A stretch of 64,000 bases of DNA. Source: Bacillus sp. (in: firmicutes) (lineage in GTDB: Bacteria > Bacillota > Bacilli > Bacillales > Bacillaceae). Of this stretch, positions 9,359 through 18,446 are shown piece by piece (the first letter of the stretch is position 1; each line of letters starts with the position of its first letter). The stretch is from positions 1 through 64,000 of the forward strand of contig JAPSLL010000006.1 of the NCBI GenBank assembly GCA_031180805.1, read 5' to 3'. The translations under genes were made by a program, and so were the position numbers. The notes below the pieces were generated by a model. That model did no database searches and was not told the origin of the DNA. It saw nothing but the letters and a program-made list of their open reading frames with translations.

Positions 9359-9394
9359 AGATACCTTTAAAATATGGCTAAGTTAAAGGTATCT
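9359..9394. promoter_or_regulatory. Perfect 12-bp inverted repeat upstream of the narK-like gene
   Basis: AGATACCTTTAA-N12-TTAAAGGTATCT, about 80 bp before the ATG, with no T-run after it. Confidence 0.6.
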
Positions 9395-9473
9395 GGCACA
9401 AATGGTTTATAACGGTTAGTGTTGGCTATTTTTAGCAGCGTCAACTTAAAAAGGAGCTCGAAAGGAGAATAAA

Positions 9474-11000
9474 ATGATGAAGCGTCAAAAAGTTCAGCTT
9501 CCTCTTCAAACTTTAAGTTTAACCGCGGGATTTATGGTATGGGTGTTGATATCATCTATTATGCCAAATATCAAGCAGGATATCGGTTTAACTGAACAAG
9601 AAATTGCGCTTGTAACAGCGATTCCTGTTATTTTAGGTTCGATTCTTAGAATTCCGATCGGCTATTTTACTAACCGATTTGGAGCAAGGATTATTTTCAC
9701 GATTAGTTTTATCCTTTTAATCTTTCCTGTTTATTATATTAGCATCGCAAATTCATTATTTGATTTAATTTTAGGTGGTCTATTTTTAGGGATAAGTGGA
9801 GCTGTCTTTTCTGTTGGTGTTACCTCCCTCCCAAAGTATTACAGTAAAGAAAAGCATGGTTTTATTAATGGAATATATGGTGCAGGGAATATCGGAACAG
9901 CAATAACAACATTTACAGCACCAGTGTTGGCAAAAACAATTGGGTGGGAACAAACGGTTCGACTATATATCGTTCTTTTATTTTTATTTGCCGCATCGAA
10001 CTTTTTCCTAGGTGATAAAAAAGAACAAAAAATTAATCAGCCAATCATGCAACAAATTAAAGAAGTATATCGAAATCAAATACTATGGTTTTTAAGTCTG
10101 TTTTACTTTATTACGTTTGGTGGCTTCGTAGCATTTACGATTTATTTACCTAATTTTCTAGTGAACCACTTTGAGCTTGACCCTGTTTCAGCGGGAATAA
10201 GAACAGCAGGGTTTATCGTGCTAGCAACTATTCTTCGCCCGATCGGTGGCTTTCTTGCAGATAAATTTAACACATATAATATGCTTATGTTTGTATTTGG
10301 TGGATTGACGATTTCAGGTGTCATTTTATCCTTTTCACCAACGATTGAAATATACACTATTGGTGTTTTAACTGTCGCTGTATGTGCAGGTATCGGTAAT
10401 GGAACAGTCTTCAAGCTCGTCCCATTATATTTCTCAAAGCAAGCAGGTATCGTTAATGGAATTGTAGCTGCAATGGGAGGGCTAGGAGGCTTTTTTCCAC
10501 CTCTTGTCTTAACGTCTGTATTTAATTTAACTGGTCATTATGCTATTGGTTTTATGGCTTTATCCGAATTTGCATTGCTTAGCTTTGTGATTGTCGTCTT
10601 TATGTACTACCAGGAGGAACGACAAATTGATAATAAAATTATTCAGAACACGGCACAAGGGCTAATGATTACAAATCGTGAAGGTATTATTCAAAGTGTT
10701 AATCCTGCGTTTACAAAGGTTACAGGCTATGAAATGGAAGAAGTTATCGGGAAAAAGCCGAATATATTACAATCAGGAAAACATAATCGGTCTTTTTATC
10801 AAACGTTGTGGTCTGAAGTTAAAACAAATGGTTATTGGCAGGGTGAAATATGGAACAAGCGGAAAAATGGTGAAATTTATCCTGAATGGCTGACGATTAC
10901 GAAAATAAGTAATGAGGCTGGAGAAATAAAATACTATGTTGGTCAATTTAACGACATTTCGAAGGAAAAAATGAGAATGATCAAATTGAGAAAGGATTAA
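9474..11000 (+). CDS. NarK/NasA-type MFS nitrate/nitrite transporter with C-terminal PAS domain
   Basis: MFS part: LPLQTLSLTAGFMVWVLISSIMPNIKQDIGLTEQE. Then PAS: IIQNTAQGLMITNREGIIQSVNPAFTKVTGYEMEEVIGKKPNILQSGKHNRSFYQTLWSEVKTNGYWQGEIWNKRKNGEIYPEWLTI...YVGQFNDIS. Confidence 0.9.
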   Translation: MMKRQKVQLPLQTLSLTAGFMVWVLISSIMPNIKQDIGLTEQEIALVTAIPVILGSILRIPIGYFTNRFGARIIFTISFILLIFPVYYISIANSLFDLILGGLFLGISGAVFSVGVTSLPKYYSKEKHGFINGIYGAGNIGTAITTFTAPVLAKTIGWEQTVRLYIVLLFLFAASNFFLGDKKEQKINQPIMQQIKEVYRNQILWFLSLFYFITFGGFVAFTIYLPNFLVNHFELDPVSAGIRTAGFIVLATILRPIGGFLADKFNTYNMLMFVFGGLTISGVILSFSPTIEIYTIGVLTVAVCAGIGNGTVFKLVPLYFSKQAGIVNGIVAAMGGLGGFFPPLVLTSVFNLTGHYAIGFMALSEFALLSFVIVVFMYYQEERQIDNKIIQNTAQGLMITNREGIIQSVNPAFTKVTGYEMEEVIGKKPNILQSGKHNRSFYQTLWSEVKTNGYWQGEIWNKRKNGEIYPEWLTITKISNEAGEIKYYVGQFNDISKEKMRMIKLRKD

Positions 11001-11004
11001 AATC

Positions 11005-11538
11005 ATGTTATCTGCAATTCTAACATATCAAGGAAATGAATTTACGCCAATCCTAATAGAGTATGGTTTTATATGGATTGGTAATCGTTTTGTCTATCCT
11101 ATTAATAAAGGAACTCAATTGAATGTTGAGGTCAATACACTAAATAATGAACTAACTTTTAACTATTCTAATCAATTAGGTATTGAGGAATATAGAAAAA
11201 TCCATTCTCTCCTCTCTAGCATTCAGGACCGGCTTAAAGGAACAATCTACGATAATAATAGTTTGTTAGGCTATACTGAAACTGGTGAACCAGCGTTTAT
11301 TATAACAAATTGGTCAAAATGGTATCGATTTATCCAAAAGGCTATGCTGACATCACTTTCCGGGAAAAAGGTTCGTGTTATAAATGAAACTGAAGTTGAA
11401 CTCGCTTCAGGATTATTTGTTGGATATGAAACATCTACATATGAGGACACAATAACAAAATGTACTTTGGTTACACTATTCGGTGAAAAAACATTTATAG
11501 GAAAGGATTTAAAGATTGAAGCGACAAATGAATGGTAA
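11005..11538 (+). CDS. Hypothetical protein (177 aa)
   Basis: Starts 4 bp after the narK-PAS stop; no family recognised. Confidence 0.65.
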   Translation: MLSAILTYQGNEFTPILIEYGFIWIGNRFVYPINKGTQLNVEVNTLNNELTFNYSNQLGIEEYRKIHSLLSSIQDRLKGTIYDNNSLLGYTETGEPAFIITNWSKWYRFIQKAMLTSLSGKKVRVINETEVELASGLFVGYETSTYEDTITKCTLVTLFGEKTFIGKDLKIEATNEW

Positions 11539-11601
11539 TTTATGATATATCACTAGTCTGACTCCTTAAGAAAATAGTTAATAAGCTTAATAATTATGAT
11601 T

Positions 11602-11635
11602 GGGGGTCAGACCCTATGCTTAGACCCCCTTTTTT
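11602..11635 (+). terminator. Intrinsic terminator with GGGGTCAGACCC motif
   Basis: GGGGGTC...GACCCCC followed by TTTTTT. Confidence 0.65.
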
Positions 11636-11679
11636 AGCTTTTTACTTATTCCACATGGCCTAATATAAACAAAAGCTTC

Positions 11680-12468
11680 TTATTTAGGATTTTGTAAAAC
11701 TAAAACATAATTAATATCGTAATAATGAACAGCTGGTTTTACGGAAGCCGTATTTGTTAAACCATAGTTATCCTTCTTAACTTCTATCACTTCACCAATT
11801 TCTAAATTAGCAGGAAAGTAAGTGCTCTTTTGTGAAGTTGTAACAATACTCCCTACTTTAATTTCCTTATTGGTTTCAATTCTTGTCATTTTTATCAGGT
11901 TGTTTTCAGAATCATAGGATTCAATCATACCGAAAATTGACTGGTCATCTTTAAAGGTTGCTGGAATATAGCTTCTTTTCTGATTACTCGTAACTAGCTC
12001 CACCTCAGCTGAGTCTTTATGAACTGTTTTAATTAATCCAATTAGGCCGTCAGGTGAAATGACAGGCATATTCTTCTTAATTCCTTGGTTTTCCCCAGCA
12101 CTAAGTGTTAATGAATTAAACCAATTTTGACTATTTTCAGAAGAGAAATCTCGATAAATAACAGTAGCAACAAGAGGTTGATAGCTTTTATATCTTTCAA
12201 CAGCCTGCTTCATTTTTTCTAATTCACTATTGTCAGCTTGGACAAGCTGGTTTTCTATTTTAAGTTGCTCAATGCTTGCGATTCTTTCCTCTAACAATTT
12301 ATTTTCATTGTATAAGTTTAGAAATTGGCGAATATCTGCTACAAGAGTATTTTCAGTAAAATTCTTTACCAATTTGTCTGTAGGAATATATCTCATTGAA
12401 AACAGCAATGCAAGAACAGCTATCCCACCGAGCAATATGTAAATCTTCGTTTTCGTTTTCGTTTTCAT
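11680..12468 (-). CDS. MreC-like rod shape-determining protein
   Basis: N-terminal TM anchor, coiled coil (NKLLEERIASIEQLKIENQLVQADNSELEKMK), then VIYRDFSSENSQNWFNSLTLSAGENQGIKKNMPVISPDGLIGLI. Confidence 0.9.
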   Translation of the reverse strand: MKTKTKTKIYILLGGIAVLALLFSMRYIPTDKLVKNFTENTLVADIRQFLNLYNENKLLEERIASIEQLKIENQLVQADNSELEKMKQAVERYKSYQPLVATVIYRDFSSENSQNWFNSLTLSAGENQGIKKNMPVISPDGLIGLIKTVHKDSAEVELVTSNQKRSYIPATFKDDQSIFGMIESYDSENNLIKMTRIETNKEIKVGSIVTTSQKSTYFPANLEIGEVIEVKKDNYGLTNTASVKPAVHYYDINYVLVLQNPK

Positions 12469-12552
12469 GGTATCTCCTTTATTATCATGATGTTCATAGT
12501 TTAACCAACTCTACTATATTACCATATTTTACATAATCTTTGTAGATTTATA

Positions 12553-12595
12553 GAAAAAAACTGCCAATAGATCGATGATCTATTGACAGTTTTCA
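12553..12595 (-). terminator. Intrinsic terminator of the LTA synthase gene
   Basis: Minus strand AAAACTGTCAATAGATC-ATC-GATCTATTGGCAGTTTTTT. Confidence 0.75.
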
Positions 12596-12602
12596 AGATA
12601 TA

Positions 12603-14579
12603 TTATTTTACAGTAGATTTTTCGCCTTCTGATTTTTCATCAGAAGATTTCTCATCTGTACTATTTTTATCCGTATATTGATAATCTTTAGGATTAATAG
12701 GTGTAAATCCTTCAGGAGTATAGAAACGTAATAAATCTTGGTTAACGATTTTATCGGACATCTGTAGCTTCATTTCTGTAATTTCTTCATATTGCTCAAT
12801 TTCTTTTGTTTTCTCTAGCTTCTCACCAGTATTTGTATCATAATACTTTCCGTTCAATCCTGTAACATTCTCAGTAATAAAATCACCGTTTCTGAATGGT
12901 ACGACAGTTTGATGCTCAGGTGAGAATAAATCAGTACCTAATTGAACATATCCTTTTGTATCAATTCCTAATAAATGCATAACAGTAGGCATTAAATCGA
13001 TTTGTCCTCCGTATTGGTGCATTGTTCCACCCTCTACACCTGGGATATGAATAAATAATGGTACCCGTTGTAATTGTGCATTTTCAAAGTTGTCTACTTC
13101 TTTATTTAACACTTTAGACATCGCTGCTTTATGATTTTCAGAAATACCATAGTGGTCTCCATACATAATAATCATGGAGTTATCATAAAGCCCAGACTCT
13201 TTTAAATCATTAAAGAATTGTTCTAACGCTTCGTCTAAATAACGTGCAGTTTGGAAATAATTATCAACAGACTCATCACCAGTAGTATGCGATTCGATCG
13301 TTGCTAAGCTTTGATCGAGTGGATATGGAAAATGGTTTGTAACTGTGATGAATTTTGAATAAAATGGCTGTTTTAATGATTTAAGCATTGGAATTGATTG
13401 CTCAAAAAATGGTTTGTCTAATAAGCCGTAATTCACCACTTGATCGTCTTCCGCATTGTAATAGCTTAAGTCATAAAAATGATCAAAACCTAAAGATTTA
13501 TATATTTCATTTCGGTTCCAGAACGTCTTAGTATTACCGTGAAATACTGCAGATGTGTACCCTTGTTGACCTAATATTGCAGGTGCTGCTTGATACGTAT
13601 TGCGACCTTTAGTAGAGAAAGCTGCTCCTTGTGGCAATCCAAATAAAGAGTTCTCTAACATAAACTCAGCATCCGCTGTTTTCCCTTGTCCTGTTTGGTG
13701 GAAGAAGTTATCAAAATAGAATGTACTTTTATCCTTTGTTAAAGAATTTAGGAATGGTGTTACTTCTTCACCATGTAATTTATAATTAATAATAAAGTTT
13801 TGTAGTGATTCCAAATGGATATAAATAACGTTTTTACCTTTTGCTACACCAAAAAGATTTGGATCTGGTTCAGCATATATTGCATTTGTATAGTTCGTTA
13901 CCTCGGTAATATCATTTGAATCGGCCATCGCACGTTGTGCAGAATCGCCAGTACTTTTAATTGCATCATAAATCGTGAAATTGTACATACCTAAATATTT
14001 AACAATATAGTTTCTGTCAAAGGTTCTTGTTAATAACTGTGGTCGGTCTGTTTCAGCTAAGCTTAAATTTACCGCAAAAATCGCAATCGCTGCACTAAAT
14101 ACGATAAAAACTGTTCGTTTTTTCACTTTCGTTGTTTCAGGTTTTACGGCCTTCGTTAAAACAAGAAGTAATAAAATAATCGTATCTAGGAAATATAATA
14201 TATCGTATGGGCTTAATAAAGCTAAAATACTTTGTCCTAAATCTCCAGCATTACCTGTTTGTGTAAGTGTTGGCAATGTAATAAAATCTGAAAAGAAGCG
14301 GTAATAGACAATATTGGCATATAATAGGAATGACAGTAGGAAGCTAATGAAAATCATCATATTATATGATCGTTTACCTTTGAAAAATAATGCGAATCCT
14401 ATAAAGAATAAAACTGAACTTAAAGGATTGATAAATAGGAGAAACTCCTGCATTTTATTATCAATTCCTAAAGTAAATTCAACTTCATAAGCAATGTAGG
14501 TTTTTATCCATAAAAATACAATTGTTAAAAGAAAGAAATAAATATGTTTATTCATCCAAGAAAATATCTTTGTTTTCAT
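12603..14579 (-). CDS. Lipoteichoic acid synthase (LtaS family sulfatase-fold)
   Basis: Five-TM N-terminus, then NVIYIHLESLQNF, FHQTGQGKTADAEFMLENSLFGLPQGAAF, MIIMYGDHYGISENH. Confidence 0.95.
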   Translation of the reverse strand: MKTKIFSWMNKHIYFFLLTIVFLWIKTYIAYEVEFTLGIDNKMQEFLLFINPLSSVLFFIGFALFFKGKRSYNMMIFISFLLSFLLYANIVYYRFFSDFITLPTLTQTGNAGDLGQSILALLSPYDILYFLDTIILLLLVLTKAVKPETTKVKKRTVFIVFSAAIAIFAVNLSLAETDRPQLLTRTFDRNYIVKYLGMYNFTIYDAIKSTGDSAQRAMADSNDITEVTNYTNAIYAEPDPNLFGVAKGKNVIYIHLESLQNFIINYKLHGEEVTPFLNSLTKDKSTFYFDNFFHQTGQGKTADAEFMLENSLFGLPQGAAFSTKGRNTYQAAPAILGQQGYTSAVFHGNTKTFWNRNEIYKSLGFDHFYDLSYYNAEDDQVVNYGLLDKPFFEQSIPMLKSLKQPFYSKFITVTNHFPYPLDQSLATIESHTTGDESVDNYFQTARYLDEALEQFFNDLKESGLYDNSMIIMYGDHYGISENHKAAMSKVLNKEVDNFENAQLQRVPLFIHIPGVEGGTMHQYGGQIDLMPTVMHLLGIDTKGYVQLGTDLFSPEHQTVVPFRNGDFITENVTGLNGKYYDTNTGEKLEKTKEIEQYEEITEMKLQMSDKIVNQDLLRFYTPEGFTPINPKDYQYTDKNSTDEKSSDEKSEGEKSTVK

Positions 14580-15027
14580 GTGTAATACACCTCTTAATTT
14601 GAATAAATGTAAAAATACTAAATCTACTCAACGAACATTTAACAATTCTAACTCAACGTATAAAGTTCGTCAATATCGCAAAAATGGTAAATATCAATGT
14701 AAGCGGTTTGATTTAGTTCTTACATATTCTTAACTTGAGATGATTGTTTTTCCCATCTCCTTCTAGTGTTTAAGTTAATATGTATGCTATTAATTGATTT
14801 CATATTCAAATCAGAATTTGTCGAAGATTGATTGAAAAAAAGGTCATTTGTCCTAAACCATTCGATCTAGATACTTTTCGAAACTTCTGTGAACTCGAAT
14901 ATTCTCATTATGTTCATTTGCTTAATTACTAATGCAAAAAGTATAAGTAAAATCACTTCCATTTTTTTGATTATAAATGCTATCTCAAAGTCAAAATGAA
15001 TAGGAATTTTTGAGATAGCCCGAAAGA

Positions 15028-15219
15028 TTAATCGTATTCGTTTTTTCTCCATCGTAAAAATGTAAAAAAACAAATTACTGATGAGATGATTGAGATTGTA
15101 CTTAAGATATAAATGCGCTCATATTCTTCACCAAAGAAAGACTCAACTGTCATTTGAAGCATAACAATGTTTACTATAAGGGTAAGAAAAATAACGACCC
15201 AATATCCTTTTTTACTCAT
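15028..15219 (-). CDS. Small membrane protein (63 aa)
   Basis: MSKKGYWVVIFLTLIVNIVMLQMTVESFFGEEYERIYILSTISIISSVICFFTFLRWRKNEYD; start overlaps the preceding stop (ATGAGTAA). Confidence 0.6.
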   Translation of the reverse strand: MSKKGYWVVIFLTLIVNIVMLQMTVESFFGEEYERIYILSTISIISSVICFFTFLRWRKNEYD

Positions 15220-15475
15220 GACGAGTTTGTCTCCCAACTGCATATATGACCCCATCTACTACTTCAAGTTGTATGAGAGGAAGCTCACGTTGTGGTGGGC
15301 CAGCCATCGGGTGACCTGTTGCCTTTTTAAAGTCTGCTGTTGTCGCATCGATTACCCTTGGTCTAGCAACATTACCTTTCACTGGATTAGCCCTTACTAA
15401 TAAAAAAGAAACGAAGCTTAGTGTTGAGATAGCAAAGCTTGCAAAAATACCTAAGGATAGTGCTCTTAACTTCAA
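15212..15475 (-). CDS. Signal-anchored small protein (87 aa), TTG start
   Basis: TTG overlaps the upstream TGA (TTGA); hydrophobic N-terminus, then VKGNVARPRVIDATTADFKKATGHPMAGPPQRELPLIQLEVVDGVIYAVGRQ. Confidence 0.55.
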   Translation of the reverse strand: MKLRALSLGIFASFAISTLSFVSFLLVRANPVKGNVARPRVIDATTADFKKATGHPMAGPPQRELPLIQLEVVDGVIYAVGRQTRHE

Positions 15476-15813
15476 TTAACCAACTGACGATGTTTCTTCA
15501 TTGCAAAATATATATTAATGAAGAAAAAGGGAACCATAGCAAAACCAAACAAAAGCATTTGCCATTTGAAAATGAGAACAAAAACTAAGAAAAAGAGAGT
15601 AAATCCTAAATAAATACACGACCATTTAAAGTAATACTCCTTTTTCTTCCCCTTTACGAACATTAGAATCGGATATGTAGCTAAATACAGGCTTAACCAC
15701 CCTATGAATAAAGGTATGTGTAGGAATGAAAATCCCCCAGAAGCGATTCCCAAAATAAAGGGAATAATTAACATTGCCCATGCACCGTGTTGTTTTGGAA
15801 GTAATAATTTCAT
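15472..15813 (-). CDS. YwiC-like membrane protein (short, 113 aa)
   Basis: MKLLLPKQHGAWAMLIIPFILGIASGG is the YwiC-like N-terminal motif. It is shorter than the YwiC length I recall (about 240 aa). Confidence 0.7.
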   Translation of the reverse strand: MKLLLPKQHGAWAMLIIPFILGIASGGFSFLHIPLFIGWLSLYLATYPILMFVKGKKKEYYFKWSCIYLGFTLFFLVFVLIFKWQMLLFGFAMVPFFFINIYFAMKKHRQLVN

Positions 15814-15873
15814 TTTCTCTTATCACCAGCTTGTTTATTTACTATAATCTTATCGTAGCGATAGAAATCAAAA

Positions 15874-15889
15874 TGTGATGAAGCTCACA
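15874..15889. promoter_or_regulatory. Fnr/CRP-type binding site (TGTGATGAAGCTCACA)
   Basis: TGTGA-N6-TCACA dyad centred about 68 bp upstream of the YwiC-like ATG, with a TAAGAT -10-like element at about 15847-15852. Confidence 0.75.
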
Positions 15890-16079
15890 ATCTGTTTTGT
15901 TGAAGTAATCAAATGTCCTTAGAGATAAGGATTTTGACTAGATATAATAGGCTGACTTACAACAACCTACCTTAGTATTGTTGTTTGAAGATGACTCCAA
16001 GATGGACAATTAACGTGACTTTAACATAAATTTATGATTAGCAACAATACCGGTCTTTATGGAAGAAAGAATTAGAAAA

Positions 16080-16108
16080 CCCATTTAGAGACATACTCCA
16101 AATGGGTG
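16080..16108 (-). terminator. leuA terminator-like hairpin
   Basis: ACCCATTT...AAATGGGT dyad after the leuA stop. Confidence 0.5.
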
Positions 16109-16124
16109 CATAGCATATTCCTTC

Positions 16125-17828
16125 TTATTTGCTCGTAATAAAATGACCTTCCTTAGATGTCAATTGTGTATTTGCAGTCAATTTATTTACTGCGCTAAAC
16201 AGTGCTTTAACTGAAGAAGTCATGATGTCAACATCTATTCCACAGCCCCAATAGACTTTTCCATTGTCATCTGTGATGCCGACATATGATACCGCATTTG
16301 ACTTAGAGCCTAGCTCCTGTGCATGCTCTTTGTAAACAAGATTATGATAGTTAACTCCTAGCTTCGTGCGAAGGGCATTGCTAATTGCATCCAATCTACC
16401 ATTCCCTTCACCATTTAATTCCTGTTCTTCATCGTTAATTTTTACGGTAACTACTGTTTGATAATCGTCGTGCTTTGTAAAATGATAATTAACAAACTCG
16501 ATTGGTTTAGAAAGATTCACAAATTCATTTAAGAAAATTTGATGGATTTCTTCCGGCATAAGCTCTTTATTTTGACGATCTGAGACATTTTTTACTGTGT
16601 AACCAAACTCTTCACGCATTTCTTTTGGCAAATCAAGTCCAAATTGCTGCTCGAGTAAATAGCCGATTCCACCTTTTCCTGATTGGCTATTAATCCGGAT
16701 CACATCACCTTCATACTCTCTCCCGATATCCTTTGGATCAATCATTAAGTAAGGCACTGTCCAATGCTTACAATCATGTTCCTCACGCCATTTCATTCCT
16801 TTAGCAATCGCGTCTTGATGTGAACCAGAGAAAGCGGCAAATACTAGTTTACCACCATATGGTTGTCTGTCATCTACCTTCATCTTTGTCATTCGTTCAT
16901 ACACTTCAATTATCTCTAGAATATTTTCAAAATTCAGCTTTGGATCAACACCATGTGAATACATGTTTAAAGCAAGTGTAACAATGTCAACATTTCCTGT
17001 TCTTTCACCATTTCCAAACAAAGTACCTTCGATTCGTTGTCCCCCTGCAAGAATTCCAAGCTCTGCATCTGCAACACCACTTCCTCTGTCATTATGAGGA
17101 TGTAGTGATAAAATGACATTTTCTCGATAGTTTAAATGGTCACTCATATACTCGATTTGACTTGCATAAACGTGGGGCATTGAAAGCTCGACAGTTGCAG
17201 GTAAATTAATAATCACTTTATTGTCGGCTGTTGGCTTCCATACATCTAATACACTGTTGCAAATTTCTAAAGCAAATTCTAGTTCTGTACCAGTAAAGCT
17301 TTCTGGCGAATATTGGAATTGGAAATTCCCTTCTGTTTCTGCTGCGTATTTTTCTAATAGCTTCGCACCAGAAACGGCAATTTCAATGATTTCTTCTTTT
17401 GATTTTTTAAATACTTGTTCTCTCTGAGCAACTGAAGTTGAATTGTATAAATGTACTACTGCCTTTTTTGCACCTTCTAATGATTCAAACGTTTTCTTAA
17501 TAATATGGTCTCTTGATTGCGTTAGGACCTGTATTGTCACATCGTCTGGAATAAGGTCTTTTTCAATTAATGTCCGCAAAAATGTATATTCGGTTTCAGA
17601 AGCTGCAGGAAAACCTACCTCTATCTCTTTGAAGCCAATTTTTACAAGTAATTGAAAGTATTCAAGCTTTTCTTCAAGAGTCATCGGAACGACTAACGCC
17701 TGATTACCGTCACGTAGGTCAACGCTACACCAAATTGGTGCTTCTGTAATATACTCTTTTTCTGTCCATTTTAAGCTTTTAACTGGAGGCATAAAATATC
17801 CTCTTGTATACTTTTCAACATTTTTCAT
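16125..17828 (-). CDS. leuA: 2-isopropylmalate synthase (LeuA type 2)
   Basis: CSVDLRDGNQALVVPMTLEEKLEYFQLLVKIGFKEIEVGFPAAS, LSLHPHNDRGSGVADAELG, GTLFGNGERTGNVDIVTLALNMYS. RBS favours start at MKNVEK. Confidence 0.97.
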   Translation of the reverse strand: MKNVEKYTRGYFMPPVKSLKWTEKEYITEAPIWCSVDLRDGNQALVVPMTLEEKLEYFQLLVKIGFKEIEVGFPAASETEYTFLRTLIEKDLIPDDVTIQVLTQSRDHIIKKTFESLEGAKKAVVHLYNSTSVAQREQVFKKSKEEIIEIAVSGAKLLEKYAAETEGNFQFQYSPESFTGTELEFALEICNSVLDVWKPTADNKVIINLPATVELSMPHVYASQIEYMSDHLNYRENVILSLHPHNDRGSGVADAELGILAGGQRIEGTLFGNGERTGNVDIVTLALNMYSHGVDPKLNFENILEIIEVYERMTKMKVDDRQPYGGKLVFAAFSGSHQDAIAKGMKWREEHDCKHWTVPYLMIDPKDIGREYEGDVIRINSQSGKGGIGYLLEQQFGLDLPKEMREEFGYTVKNVSDRQNKELMPEEIHQIFLNEFVNLSKPIEFVNYHFTKHDDYQTVVTVKINDEEQELNGEGNGRLDAISNALRTKLGVNYHNLVYKEHAQELGSKSNAVSYVGITDDNGKVYWGCGIDVDIMTSSVKALFSAVNKLTANTQLTSKEGHFITSK

Positions 17829-17923
17829 TTTTTTAAGACACCCTTTCAAAATCGAATTGATTGATCATTGAATATTCATATATTTAAGGGGCAAATACAC
17901 CCAAAAAGAACTAAGATAGACGC

Positions 17924-18195
17924 AAAAAAGCCTTTCATCTCCATTTCTAGAGACGAAAGGCTGTTATCAGCTTACGCGGTACCACTCTAATTCACACCTT
18001 ATGATGTGCACTTTGGTAGATACAATCGTACAAATACTATGTATCCTCCTAATATAACGGTTAGGCTCCGTCTCCACCTACTCTAATAAATATTTCAGCG
18101 AGCTACTTCAAGGTGAGTTCAGATTTTTCTCACGACTGTTTTCCACCAACCAACAGCTCTCTGTGCGTTTAAAAAATCTTACTAGTCCTTTTCAA
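17924..18195 (-). ncRNA. T-box leader (Leu, CUC specifier) of leuA
   Basis: Minus strand has GAGAAAAATCTGAACTCACC (specifier region), AGAGTGGTACCGCG T-box sequence (17975-17989), and terminator AGCCTTTCGTCTC-TAGAAAT-GGAGATGAAAGGCTTTTTT. Confidence 0.93.
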
Positions 18196-18215
18196 TGTAT
18201 TTAAATATTTAGAAT

Positions 18216-18244
18216 ATTATATCAAGTGAATCATCTGTTTACAA
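18216..18244 (-). promoter_or_regulatory. SigA-type promoter of the leuA T-box transcript
   Basis: Minus strand TTGTAA-17 bp-TATAAT directly upstream of the T-box. Confidence 0.65.
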
Positions 18245-18399
18245 GTGAATATTCAGAAATTCTTTTTGATAGTATTGGCAATCCGTCTTATATCTATGAA
18301 TGTAGTTTTGCTTAATTAGTTATATTGTATCTTAACATAGGAAAAAAAGGAACGAAATATTCAAAATTAATTTAATATTTCTGCTAATATTATTATTTA

Positions 18400-18437
18400 A
18401 AAAGCAAAAAACCGCCAAACACTGTTGACGGTTTTTT
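18400..18437 (-). terminator. Intrinsic terminator
   Basis: AAAAAACCGCCAAACACTGTTGACGGTTTTTT. Confidence 0.65.
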
Positions 18438-18446
18438 ACCTGCTCC

